A stretch of DNA of 64,000 bases from contig DAIRGA010000010.1 in NCBI GenBank assembly GCA_036794825.1, positions 1-64,000 on the forward strand. Reading direction: 5' to 3'. The DNA is from RZYY01 sp036794825. Lineage in GTDB: Bacteria > Bacteroidota > Bacteroidia > Bacteroidales > 4484-276. Both the position numbers and the translations under genes were made by a program. Positions 8,191 to 16,271 of this stretch are shown here, piece by piece (the first letter of the stretch is position 1; the number at the start of each line of letters is the position of its first letter). The notes under the pieces were generated by a model that was not told the DNA's origin, made no database searches, and saw only the letters and a list, made by a program, of their open reading frames with translations.

Positions 8191-8790
8191 ATGAAAAATT
8201 ACATTGTTCTTGGATTGCTGATCCTTGCCACCGTTGTGTCTGGTTGCAAAAAAGATGAGGAAGACAAAAAGCCGTCGAGTTATTTTGAGTACGATGGCAA
8301 AACCTACGAGCTAAAACACGGATTTCTTGAGAATTGGGGACCGACGGGACTCTCCTCTTACAATCTTGACCTCATCCTGCTTTCAGACAGTTTTGTACTG
8401 CATGAAACGGGGGATGTTCTCGACTCGATTACAGGCGTGGGCGAAGGGCTTTATTTTGAGATGTTTGCCTCTAAAAACGATGAACTTCCGGCCGGAGATT
8501 ATAACTACAATGCCTCATCCTATCAGTCCGGAACTTACGATTACGCCGATTTCATCATCAATTACAACCTCGAAACCGAGCAGGGTACTTTCTTTGAGAT
8601 CGCCGGCGGGAAAGTAGCCGTGACGCGTAACGGAGCAAATTACGAATTGACCTTCGATTGCACCACATCCAACGGTAAAAGTCTGAAAGGGCAATTTAAA
8701 GGAAGCCTCCGCTATTTCGACTTTGACATTGAGATGGCCACTCCTTTTAAAGATCATTTTCAAAGGTCCAGCATTAAGCCAGAAAAGTAA
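8191..8790 (+). CDS. small lipoprotein, possibly surface-exposed
   Basis: A 199-residue protein with a signal peptide and lipobox ending at C19 (VVSGC). The residues after the Cys are K-K-D-E-E-D. They resemble the K-(D/E)2 lipoprotein export signal described in Capnocytophaga, which suggests transport to the outer surface; this is inference. The rest is beta-rich with no motif I recognise. Its stop codon overlaps the ATG of the nitroreductase gene by one base (TAATG), so the two are translationally coupled. It could bind a ligand or simply be structural; I cannot assign a role. Confidence 0.75.
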   Translation: MKNYIVLGLLILATVVSGCKKDEEDKKPSSYFEYDGKTYELKHGFLENWGPTGLSSYNLDLILLSDSFVLHETGDVLDSITGVGEGLYFEMFASKNDELPAGDYNYNASSYQSGTYDYADFIINYNLETEQGTFFEIAGGKVAVTRNGANYELTFDCTTSNGKSLKGQFKGSLRYFDFDIEMATPFKDHFQRSSIKPEK

Positions 8791-9383
8791 TGGACAAACC
8801 GGCCAACACCAATTTCGACATTCATCCCCTTTTAACTAAACGCTGGAGTCCGCGCGCATTCAGCAGAGAGCCCGTTGAGCGGGAAAAGCTGCAAAGGATT
8901 TTTGAAGCTGCACGCTGGTCACCATCGGCAAGCAATGAACAACCCTGGTCGTTTATTATTGGTTTTGAGGGCGATGAAACTTTCCGGCAGATTTTCGAAA
9001 GCCTTGTTGAATTCAATCAGCTTTGGGTAAAAACGGCGCCGGTACTCGTTGTGGCCATAGGAAGAAAAGTATCAGTGAAATCCGGCAAGCATAACGAATA
9101 TTACCGGTACGATGTGGGACAGGCATTGGCTCATCTCACCATTCAAGCCACATCCGAAGGTATGTTTGTACATCAGATGGGTGGTTTTGATGCTAAGCAG
9201 CTTTCCGGTTCCTTTGAAATTCCTGAAGACCACGAAGCAATTACTGTGTTTACTGTTGGCTACCAGGGCGATTACAAAGAACTTCACCCCAACCATCAAA
9301 AACTTGAATTGGCCGACCGGATTCGAAAAAGTCAGGAAGATTTTATCTATTCCGGTAAATTTGGCGTTAAATTATCCATCTGA
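8790..9383 (+). CDS. nitroreductase-family protein
   Basis: A 197-residue FMN-dependent nitroreductase-fold oxidoreductase. The family N-terminus ('HPLLTKRWSPRAFS') and the 'FEAARWSPSASNEQPWSFI' segment (residues about 37-55) mark FMN binding. The C-terminal half has 'DVGQALAHLTIQATSEG', the usual helix bordering the flavin. These enzymes reduce nitro compounds, quinones or other electrophiles with NAD(P)H; the substrate here is unknown. It overlaps the preceding lipoprotein gene by one base and lies 34 bp before the M28 peptidase gene, so all three may share a transcript. Confidence 0.88.
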   Translation: MDKPANTNFDIHPLLTKRWSPRAFSREPVEREKLQRIFEAARWSPSASNEQPWSFIIGFEGDETFRQIFESLVEFNQLWVKTAPVLVVAIGRKVSVKSGKHNEYYRYDVGQALAHLTIQATSEGMFVHQMGGFDAKQLSGSFEIPEDHEAITVFTVGYQGDYKELHPNHQKLELADRIRKSQEDFIYSGKFGVKLSI

Positions 9384-9417
9384 TTTACACTAAAAACTAT
9401 TTGAAAAATCCACGATC

Positions 9418-10431
9418 ATGAGATTGATGCCATTATTTGTTTTTCTGACTATTATACCAGCATTTCATATGACATCCTGCGGTAACAGTGGAACAGGGAC
9501 CTCCTCACAGCAACAGCCAGTGAATGCAGTAGTTAAACCCATCATGGTTCCGGAATTCAATGCCGATTCGGCTTACCATTATGTCGAAAAGCAAGTAGCC
9601 TTTGGGCCAAGGATTCCGGGTAGCGCAGCCCATGCTGAATGCGCCGGGTGGATGGAAGAAACGCTGCTCCGGTTTGCCGACCATGTCATCGTTCAGGATT
9701 TTAAATCAAGGGTTTTCAGTAACAAAATGTACGATGGCAAAAATATCATCGCCATTTTTAACCCTGAAAAACAATACAGGATTTTACTATGCGCACACTG
9801 GGATTCAAGACCATTTGCCGATCATGACCCTGATCCCGCAAATCATCAAAAACCGATTGACGGCGCCAACGACGGCGCAAGCGGCACCGGAGTTTTAATT
9901 GAAATCGCCAGGCAATTGAGCCTCCAGAAACCCTCGATCGGGGTTGATATCATTTTATTTGACCTGGAAGATTATGGTCCACCACAAGACCGGCAGACAC
10001 AGGAGAGTACCGACATGTGGGGGCTTGGCTCACAGTACTGGTCGAAAAATCCCCATACGCCGCGCTACACAGCAAATTTTGGGATTCTGCTCGATATGGT
10101 TGGGGCTAAGGATGCAAAATTTCCACTCGAAGGTTTTTCGATGTACTATGCTCCCGACATCAATAAAAAAGTCTGGGATCTTGCAGCAAAACTGGGACAT
10201 GGCGATCGGTTTCTTTTTGAGCAGGGAGGCTACATCACCGACGATCATTACTTTGTCAACCGGATTGCGCGGATTCCCACTATTAACATTATTCATCTCG
10301 ACCCAAATTCGTCTAATGGTTCATTTTTCGAATATTGGCACACAGTGAAAGACGACATGGAATCCATTGACCGAAATACTTTAGGTATTGTCGGTGAGGT
10401 GGTGATGAACTTGATTTACAAAGGGTTGTAG
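9418..10431 (+). CDS. M28-family lipoprotein, probable glutaminyl cyclase
   Basis: A 337-residue zinc enzyme of the M28 fold with a lipoprotein signal (C21 in MTSC). It resembles bacterial animal-type glutaminyl cyclases such as that of Porphyromonas, which convert N-terminal Gln to pyroglutamate. The order of predicted metal ligands fits QC: D152 in 'GANDGASG', E184 in 'DLEDYG' and H308 in 'YWHTVKD'. H127-W-D129 precedes them. 'FGPRIPGSAAH' at about 62-72 is the usual family N-terminal motif. The alternative is an aminopeptidase; a single set of zinc ligands and the LEDYG context favour QC. Its cellular relevance is strong here, because most exported proteins in the window begin with Gln after cleavage. 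Confidence 0.8.
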   Translation: MRLMPLFVFLTIIPAFHMTSCGNSGTGTSSQQQPVNAVVKPIMVPEFNADSAYHYVEKQVAFGPRIPGSAAHAECAGWMEETLLRFADHVIVQDFKSRVFSNKMYDGKNIIAIFNPEKQYRILLCAHWDSRPFADHDPDPANHQKPIDGANDGASGTGVLIEIARQLSLQKPSIGVDIILFDLEDYGPPQDRQTQESTDMWGLGSQYWSKNPHTPRYTANFGILLDMVGAKDAKFPLEGFSMYYAPDINKKVWDLAAKLGHGDRFLFEQGGYITDDHYFVNRIARIPTINIIHLDPNSSNGSFFEYWHTVKDDMESIDRNTLGIVGEVVMNLIYKGL

Positions 10432-10456
10432 AAAAATCCCTCTTGAAAACTTTATC

Positions 10457-10491
10457 AAAATCAGCTAAATCCATGTTTGAGGCTGATTTTT
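10457..10491 (+). terminator. rho-independent terminator of M28 gene
   Basis: AAAATCAGC (10457-10465) and GCTGATTTT (10482-10490) form a perfect 9-bp stem with a 16-nt loop, running into T's. It begins 26 nt after the stop codon. Confidence 0.7.
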
Positions 10492-10621
10492 GCAAAATTA
10501 ATTCCAGTTATCAACACGGAGGTAACACCTTACTTTATCATATTTCTCCCTGCTGAGAGAAGCACTTTCGGGGATTGATTTTAATGCAAAAAGTTGGCAA
10601 TCATCAGTCGCCAGTAATTCA

Positions 10622-10739
10622 CCCCATTAACCCATTTCCCCAATTTGAGCCAGCGAAATCCTGAGAGCGCAGCGATTCGGGAACCCCATCACCCCATTAC
10701 TCCATTGCCCCATCACCCATTTACCCCATTTCCATATTT
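10622..10739. repeat. octameric tandem repeat, two blocks
   Basis: Copies of a CCCCATYA-like octamer begin at 10684, 10692, 10700, 10708, 10716, 10724 and 10732, an exact 8-bp period. A shorter block has copies at 10622, 10630 and 10638. The two blocks are separated by 38 bp. The array ends only a few bases before the phoH stop codon. Confidence 0.65.
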
Positions 10740-10745
10740 CCCCTC

Positions 10746-12143
10746 CTACAGCATTTCATTCGCCAGGTTGGCCAATTCTGAACGCTCACCCTTTTCAAGT
10801 CGCACATGCGCATAAAGATCGTGGTGTTTCACACGATCAATCAGGTATGACAAGCCATTACTCTGAGAATCGAGATATGGCGTGTCTATCTGGTAAATGT
10901 CCCCGGTGAAAATGATCTTTGTGCCTTCGCCTGCACGGGTAATGATGGTTTTTACTTCGTGGGGAGTGAGGTTCTGGGCTTCATCCACGATAAAAAAAAC
11001 ATTGGAAATACTTCGTCCTCTGATGTAGGCAAGCGGCTGTATTACAAGCTTTTCGTTTTGAATGGCCGCGGTAATATTCTGGTACTCCTTATCGTGCTCG
11101 CCAAATTGATTCTGTATGAATTTCAGGTTGTCGTACAAGGGCTGCATGTAAGGCTCAATCTTAAGTTTGGCATCGCCAGGTAAGAAACCGATATCCTTGT
11201 TACTTAGCGGTACGATCGGGCGTGCCAAAAAGAGCTGTTTGTAATTTCGTCGCTGATCCCAGGCCCCGGCAAGCGCCAGCAAAGTTTTACCGGTTCCGGC
11301 AATTCCCTGAAGGGTAACCAGTCGAATATTGGGATTGGTAACGGCATGCAGGGCAAATACCTGCTCGGCATTGCGAGGGGTAATTTTGGAAACCGCATGT
11401 TTATCCACACGTTCGATCAGTTGGTTGCGGGGATTATAATAGCCGAGTGCTGAAGACCCGTTGCTTTGCAGTATAAAGTACTGATTTGGTTTTGGAGTTT
11501 CGATGCTCAGATCGCTGACCTCGCACAATCCCTCAGCATAAAGACGGTCTATTCCCTTTTTGGAAACTTTATCGTACCTTGAGATGCCCGAATACAACGA
11601 ATCCAGGTTTTCGATGCGACCGGTAAGAAAGTCTTCGGCCGTCAGTCCGACTGCTTTGGCTTTAATCCGAAGGTTAACATCTTTGGTAACCATTATCACT
11701 TTTCGTTCAGGATGCTCATGCTGCAGGGCAAGCGCGGCATTGAGTATCCTGTGGTCGCCTTTGCGTTCGCCAAAAACCTCTTCGGCATCCATGGTTTTGG
11801 CACTATGATTCATAATAACCTTAAACTTACCCAGGCCTTCCATTTTTAGTGGGATCCAGTTCTGGAGAGAAGCATTTTCAGAGAGTCGGTCCATGATGCG
11901 GATAAATTCCCGCGCTTCAAAATTGATCGTATCGTTACCCTTTTTAAACTGATCCAACTCCTCGAGCACTGTGATGGGAATGGCCACATCGTGCTCTTTG
12001 AAACTATTGATTGAGTTGTGGTTATATAAAATTACCGAGGTATCAAGAACGAATATCTTGGTGGGTGATGATGGATTTTCCGGAGTTTTTGATGAACGTT
12101 TGCGGGTGTTATTGCTGCTCCCTTTCTCTGTTTGCCTTGCCAT
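10746..12143 (-). CDS. phoH: PIN-PhoH family ATPase
   Basis: A PhoH2-type protein with an N-terminal PIN ribonuclease domain fused to a PhoH helicase-like ATPase, thought to unwind and cut RNA. I chose the ATG at 12143 ('MARQTEKG', 465 residues). A start at 12224 would add 27 residues and overlap the upstream cls gene. The PIN domain (about 30-160) has 'VLDTSVILYN' and an acidic 'MVTKDVNLRIKA' segment. The ATPase domain has the Walker A 'GIAGTGKT' near residue 285 and the Walker B 'FFIVDEAQNLTPHEVK'. It follows cls by 47 bp on the same strand. Biological targets are unknown. Confidence 0.9.
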   Translation of the reverse strand: MARQTEKGSSNNTRKRSSKTPENPSSPTKIFVLDTSVILYNHNSINSFKEHDVAIPITVLEELDQFKKGNDTINFEAREFIRIMDRLSENASLQNWIPLKMEGLGKFKVIMNHSAKTMDAEEVFGERKGDHRILNAALALQHEHPERKVIMVTKDVNLRIKAKAVGLTAEDFLTGRIENLDSLYSGISRYDKVSKKGIDRLYAEGLCEVSDLSIETPKPNQYFILQSNGSSALGYYNPRNQLIERVDKHAVSKITPRNAEQVFALHAVTNPNIRLVTLQGIAGTGKTLLALAGAWDQRRNYKQLFLARPIVPLSNKDIGFLPGDAKLKIEPYMQPLYDNLKFIQNQFGEHDKEYQNITAAIQNEKLVIQPLAYIRGRSISNVFFIVDEAQNLTPHEVKTIITRAGEGTKIIFTGDIYQIDTPYLDSQSNGLSYLIDRVKHHDLYAHVRLEKGERSELANLANEML

Positions 12144-12190
12144 ATTATCTTCGATGATAAATTTGGGCAAAAGTACATTTTTAAGTCGGT

Positions 12191-13270
12191 CTAAAGCAGG
12201 TGCCTGAGTGGCAAAAGCAACCATTCGAAGAACTTCTGAATACGCGGGCGGCGTTTCCAGGCTTCATAATCAAAAGATTCGCAGTTTGCTTTGGTCTCTT
12301 CGATGTATTGTCCAATCAATCCGGCGATGGTCGGATTGGCGCCAAAAAGGACGATTTCGTGCATGTACCTGAAGCTCCGGTAATCGAAGTTGGGCGACCC
12401 AATGGAAAAGATCTTATTATCCACCAGCATCAGTTTTGCGTGCAGGTTATGCAAAGTAAAATAGAGGAACTTCACGCCGTTGTTGTGCAGGATTTCGAGG
12501 TAACGGCCATGAAGAATATCCACCATCCGGATGTCGGATCGTTTGGGAATTATAACTTTTACATCCACACCCCTTCTTGCTGCATCCATAAGTACTTTGC
12601 GAAGGTTGAAACCAGGAAGGAAATAGGGTGTTACGATAACAATTTCGTTGATGGCATTGCGGATAACATGTTCGAAGCGCTTTTTGATTTTCTGACGGGT
12701 TACCGATGGTGCATCCCTCAGAATCTCGACATCACCATGCCGGATAATCCTTGTAAAACTTCTCCTGTACATGAAGTAACGCTTATAAGCGCCAAAATCC
12801 TGGTTGAAGATTTTCTTAAACTTCACTGCGATTGAGCCTTTAATCCGAAGCATGCTCTCGCGCCAGATCAGGTTGTAATCGGATATGTTGGACGAACCGA
12901 TGTAGGAGATTTTATCGTCAATAATAATAAGCTTCCGGTGGTTGCGCCTGTGGCTGCGGGTAAAAATATCAATATTGATTTTTATCTTCTCAAAGAACCT
13001 GACCTGCCCCCCTGCCGCAATCAACTCGTTAAAAAAATCAGCAGGAATGGCACTGCCACCCCAGGAATCAATCAAAATCCGGACATCCACGCCATGCTTT
13101 GCCATGTTTGTCAGAGCATCTCTGAACTTGATTCCGATGGTCTGATGACTGAACTTGTACATCTGTATAAAAACATACCTACGAGCTGTGGCAATATCAT
13201 CGAGGATGGCATTGTAAAACCGCATAGGATCATCAAAAAGTTGATATTCAGTATGTATCAAGTCGTTCAT
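12191..13270 (-). CDS. cls: phospholipase D / cardiolipin synthase family protein
   Basis: A 359-residue protein with two HKD phosphatidyltransferase motifs: 'HRKLIIIDD' near residue 116 and 'HAKLMLVDN' near 279. Each is followed by the usual GS-x-N segment ('IGSSN', 'IGSPN'). Cardiolipin synthases condense two phosphatidylglycerols, or PG with another phospholipid. This one lacks the two N-terminal membrane helices of ClsA and is closer in length to ClsB. A role as another PLD-type transferase is possible. phoH is the next gene downstream. Confidence 0.85.
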   Translation of the reverse strand: MNDLIHTEYQLFDDPMRFYNAILDDIATARRYVFIQMYKFSHQTIGIKFRDALTNMAKHGVDVRILIDSWGGSAIPADFFNELIAAGGQVRFFEKIKINIDIFTRSHRRNHRKLIIIDDKISYIGSSNISDYNLIWRESMLRIKGSIAVKFKKIFNQDFGAYKRYFMYRRSFTRIIRHGDVEILRDAPSVTRQKIKKRFEHVIRNAINEIVIVTPYFLPGFNLRKVLMDAARRGVDVKVIIPKRSDIRMVDILHGRYLEILHNNGVKFLYFTLHNLHAKLMLVDNKIFSIGSPNFDYRSFRYMHEIVLFGANPTIAGLIGQYIEETKANCESFDYEAWKRRPRIQKFFEWLLLPLRHLL

Positions 13271-13356
13271 TTATGTAAAATACGGCAATCCGTTTGTCAA
13301 AAATAATGAAATCCTGAAATTAGGGGTTATCAACTCAGGAGATCACAAATAATTGC

Positions 13357-13364
13357 TATTTTTG
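13357..13364 (+). promoter_or_regulatory. putative -7 element for T9SS cargo gene
   Basis: TATTTTTG matches TAnnTTTG, 81 nt before the ATG at 13445. No clear -33 box is seen. Confidence 0.35.
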
Positions 13365-13444
13365 CAACTAAGTTATTTAACCATTTTGCAATTTCCTTTT
13401 TGCATGGTTTTTGATTAAAAATATCAAATTTAAATCTATCGGAT

Positions 13445-14179
13445 ATGAAAAAGATAATACTTTCCTTTCTCTCATCAGTGGTGATTTTCACTATGGCATT
13501 CAGCCAGAGCTTCGAGCTTTATCACGACAATGAGCTATTTCCATTTGGGGGCAGTTTTACTGTGGCTGATGATGTTTCGGCTTCATTAATGCTTGGCCAC
13601 ATGAGCATCAAAAATATTTCGGGCACCAGCAAACTTGTTAAAGCTAAAAAAGAAGAAATCCAGGTAGTTCCAGGCTCGATGAACACTTTCTGCTGGGTGG
13701 TGTGCTGGGCAAATACAATTTTTGTATCGCCAATGGGGCTTCCTATAGAGCCAGGCGCTACCAACAATGAGTTTTCGGGCGATTATATGCCATTAAACAA
13801 TGCGGGCGTTACGATAATGAGGTACACCTTCTTTGATGATGCCAACCCCAATGACTCAACCCATTTTTATATTCACTTCAATGCAGGTACAGTGGGTGTA
13901 AACGATTTGGCTGGCAATGGTAATAATACTTTTTCAGCAGTCTATCCAAATCCCGCAAGAAATCAGATTTCGATTGACTACACGCTTTCACCGCAAGTGC
14001 AAAATACAAATATCAGAATTCACAACCTGCTGGGATCTATAGTTAAAGAAGCACGCCTGTATGATTTCTCCGGAAAACTTACCCTTGATGTCTCCGACCT
14101 TAATGAAGGATTTTATTTTTATTCCATCATCGTAAACAACGAGGTTCTGGAAACCAAGCGTCTGGTAATTTCCAGGTAG
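13445..14179 (+). CDS. small T9SS-secreted protein
   Basis: A 244-residue secreted protein. It has a signal peptide (residues 1-20, AFS|Q cleavage giving N-terminal Gln), a central domain of about 130 residues that I do not recognise, and a type A T9SS C-terminal sorting domain from about residue 165 ('YPNPARNQISIDY', 'GSIVKEARLY', ending 'KRLVISR'). The sorting domain sends it through the Por/Gld translocon to the cell surface. The central domain contains two close cysteines ('FCWVVCW') that could form a disulfide. The gene is monocistronic and is followed by a terminator shared with the convergent HU gene. Confidence 0.82.
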   Translation: MKKIILSFLSSVVIFTMAFSQSFELYHDNELFPFGGSFTVADDVSASLMLGHMSIKNISGTSKLVKAKKEEIQVVPGSMNTFCWVVCWANTIFVSPMGLPIEPGATNNEFSGDYMPLNNAGVTIMRYTFFDDANPNDSTHFYIHFNAGTVGVNDLAGNGNNTFSAVYPNPARNQISIDYTLSPQVQNTNIRIHNLLGSIVKEARLYDFSGKLTLDVSDLNEGFYFYSIIVNNEVLETKRLVISR

Positions 14180-14208
14180 CCTGCGCATAACTTCACAAAA
14201 TAACTTCA

Positions 14209-14238
14209 GCCGTTCAGCAACCCTGAGCGGCTTTTTTT
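14209..14238 (+). terminator. rho-independent terminator
   Basis: GCCGTTCAG (14209-14217) and CTGAGCGGC (14223-14231) form a 9-bp stem with one G-T pair, followed by seven T's. It ends the T9SS cargo transcript just before the convergent HU gene. Confidence 0.8.
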
Positions 14239-14245
14239 GTGGCTG

Positions 14246-14629
14246 TTAAGCTTTCTTCAACTCCTTTTGAGCGTTCAGCCGGCGCGAAATTTCCTTGTCG
14301 GGTCTGAACTGCATCCTAATTTCACTGATGCTGCCTGCCCTGACCTCTGCAGCCGTTTCATGCACTGTGCTTTTGAAGGATAGCGAAAATATTCCCAAGG
14401 GCGGCAGATGAACCGTGTAATTGTCGAGCAATAGTTCGGGCACCACCTCAGAAAAGGCATACAAAACAGCAATAATATCTGTTGAACTTAGGGTTGAACG
14501 ATCAGAGATCAGATCGCTGATTACTTTGAAGTCGGCTTTTTCCCTCTTTACAGGCCTTGCGATGTACTTTCCGTTTCCGCTTTGATCGAGATAGCTTTTT
14601 ACGGGAGTTGCTTTAAATTTAATTGCCAT
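14246..14629 (-). CDS. HU-like DNA-binding protein (HU-HIG type)
   Basis: A 127-residue member of the Bacteroidota HU/IHF-like subfamily that begins 'MAIKFKATPVKS'. It has the N-terminal extended strand segment, the helical dimer core ('VISDLISDRSTLSSTDIIAVLYAF'), and the beta-arm region 'VHLPPLGIFSLSFKS'. The ordinary HU arm proline motif is not obvious. This subfamily is presumed to bind DNA and shape the nucleoid. It stands alone between a terminator and the SusD terminator region. Confidence 0.82.
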   Translation of the reverse strand: MAIKFKATPVKSYLDQSGNGKYIARPVKREKADFKVISDLISDRSTLSSTDIIAVLYAFSEVVPELLLDNYTVHLPPLGIFSLSFKSTVHETAAEVRAGSISEIRMQFRPDKEISRRLNAQKELKKA

Positions 14630-14787
14630 GATTTTTATGCTTTATGCTGAATTAGCTTTTTGATTTCTAAAGATTATTAAAGAATCACTTAAAGGCAAAG
14701 GTATTTTAATTTAGGTCATAGTACTTTTTTATCAATATCATTTAATATTTTAATATATATTAATGTTTGAAATTTTTGTAAATGATC

Positions 14788-14821
14788 AAAAAAAAGAGGC
14801 TGTCAAAAGATTGACAGCCTC
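14788..14821 (-). terminator. strong terminator after susCD
   Basis: Perfect 11-bp stem: GAGGCTGTCAA (14796-14806), 4-nt loop, TTGACAGCCTC (14811-14821). On the minus strand it is followed by eight T's (14788-14795). It lies 24 bp after the SusD stop. Confidence 0.9.
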
Positions 14822-14844
14822 CATTTATCAATAAAGACTATTTG

Positions 14845-16227
14845 TTATTGAACATCCCACCACAATCTTGTGGTTGATGTTTGACCTTGTGGAACGTTTG
14901 CTCCGTTATAGTTGATCTCGTCGGTGGTATATAAATACCTTCTTGGAGTATCACTAACATTTGATGCAGGCAGCGCCAGGGTTGGGATTCCGGTTCTTCT
15001 CCAGTCAACCCAGGTTTCTGAATGCATGAACAAAGCGATATATTTACCGGTCATGATTTTATCCAGAGTGATGCTCCCTGATGTTTCGGCTGCATTAGCG
15101 GCTTCCCAGGTTTCATCACTTACGCCATGCGAAGCAAGTGAAGCTTTAACTGCATCATTGAATGCAGCAGCAGCTCTACCATTATCGGTTCCAAAGAATG
15201 CTTCTGCCTCCATGAATTTTTGCTCATAAAAGGTGAGGAAGGGAAGTGGAGCATCCTGTGCGGCGTATCCAGGTCCAATCCATGCTGCATTGAGATTTGC
15301 GCCACCTGGGGCTGAGCCAACATAATCTTCAGCATCTTTCTTGTTGAAGTAAACGGGAATTCTTGGGTCACCAGTTGCTTTCATAAGGTCAACAACACGC
15401 GCGCCAACGCGGATGTCGCCACGTTCGCTGTCGAACTGGTAACGAGGATTCCACTCATTGGCGTTGGTTGTAAAGAGGAAGGTCATGTTGTCGTCATTGC
15501 TTTCCATCAGTCCGCCTGCATTGATTAAATCTCTGACAGGACCAAATCCATTACGTTTTGAAAGATGTAGTGCGTATCTTACTTTCAGTGCTTTGGCAGC
15601 TTTTACCCATTTTGCAGCATCGCCTTTGAAGAAGAGGTCATCATTACCAGGTTTTAGTGCGCCTGCTGGTGATGGAGCTCCTAGTTTGGCAATGGCCTCA
15701 TCAAGGTAGGTATTCATAATGCCGTACAGTTGCTCCTGTGTATCAAAAACAGGTGTAAGATTTCCACCCTCACCGCGCAATGCATCGGTGTACGGAGCGT
15801 CTCCCCATACATCAGTAATTACACCCAGTGTGTAGGCTGCCATAATTTTTGCAACTCCATCATAATAAGGTGCCTCGCTGGCTTCAGCCTTATCCATCAT
15901 AATGACAAGGTTCTTCAAAACACCAGCATACAAGGTGTTCCATAGGTTATCGCAATCAGATTCGAGAACTGAGTATCTTTCTGAAGCAAGCGACTGACGG
16001 TCAACACCAGAAAGGTGTTGCATCCACATACCCGAAAACCTGCTGTGGTCACCGCCGTAAACATAAGCTAATCCGGCTTGTGAAGAGGGCAGGAGCAGGT
16101 TTAAAGAAACGTCTGCAGGATCGTTCGGACTAACATTGATCTCCGGATCAATCCATTTTTCGCAGGAATTTAACAATACGACTATCGTAAGTAGAATTCC
16201 GATATTTCTAAAATTTATTCTTTTCAT
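14845..16227 (-). CDS. susD: SusD/RagB-family nutrient-binding lipoprotein
   Basis: A 460-residue surface lipoprotein (C22 in LNSC) that caps the SusC-like channel and binds its ligand. It has the SusD-like helical TPR framework, with 'PSSQAGLAYVYGGDHSRFSGMWMQHL' in place of the classical N-terminal region, which places it nearer the SusD-like_2 subgroup. The C-terminus has 'FMHSETWVDWRRTGIPTL', the usual loop near the end. It is transcribed after susC with a 44-bp gap and ends at a strong terminator. No glycoside hydrolase or peptidase lies beside it, so the substrate cannot be inferred; peptides are as likely as glycans. Confidence 0.92.
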   Translation of the reverse strand: MKRINFRNIGILLTIVVLLNSCEKWIDPEINVSPNDPADVSLNLLLPSSQAGLAYVYGGDHSRFSGMWMQHLSGVDRQSLASERYSVLESDCDNLWNTLYAGVLKNLVIMMDKAEASEAPYYDGVAKIMAAYTLGVITDVWGDAPYTDALRGEGGNLTPVFDTQEQLYGIMNTYLDEAIAKLGAPSPAGALKPGNDDLFFKGDAAKWVKAAKALKVRYALHLSKRNGFGPVRDLINAGGLMESNDDNMTFLFTTNANEWNPRYQFDSERGDIRVGARVVDLMKATGDPRIPVYFNKKDAEDYVGSAPGGANLNAAWIGPGYAAQDAPLPFLTFYEQKFMEAEAFFGTDNGRAAAAFNDAVKASLASHGVSDETWEAANAAETSGSITLDKIMTGKYIALFMHSETWVDWRRTGIPTLALPASNVSDTPRRYLYTTDEINYNGANVPQGQTSTTRLWWDVQ

Positions 16228-16271
16228 AATTATTCTGATTTAGATGTTCTTTAAATGATTTGTAATTGTGA

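Larger units (their letters stand above)
10432..10745. other. 314-bp convergent intergenic region
   Basis: It lies between the M28 gene and phoH, which converge. It holds a hairpin terminator for the M28 gene at 10457-10491 and two blocks of an 8-bp tandem repeat rich in CCCCAT. I see no coding sequence. Confidence 0.6.

Noticed and set aside
10622..10739. Octamer repeats as a possible CRISPR array
   Set aside because: The units are 8 bp and directly adjacent, with no unique spacers and no cas gene in the window.
12200..12835. A 211-residue plus-strand frame inside cls
   Set aside because: It is a shadow of the cls gene, which carries both HKD motifs.
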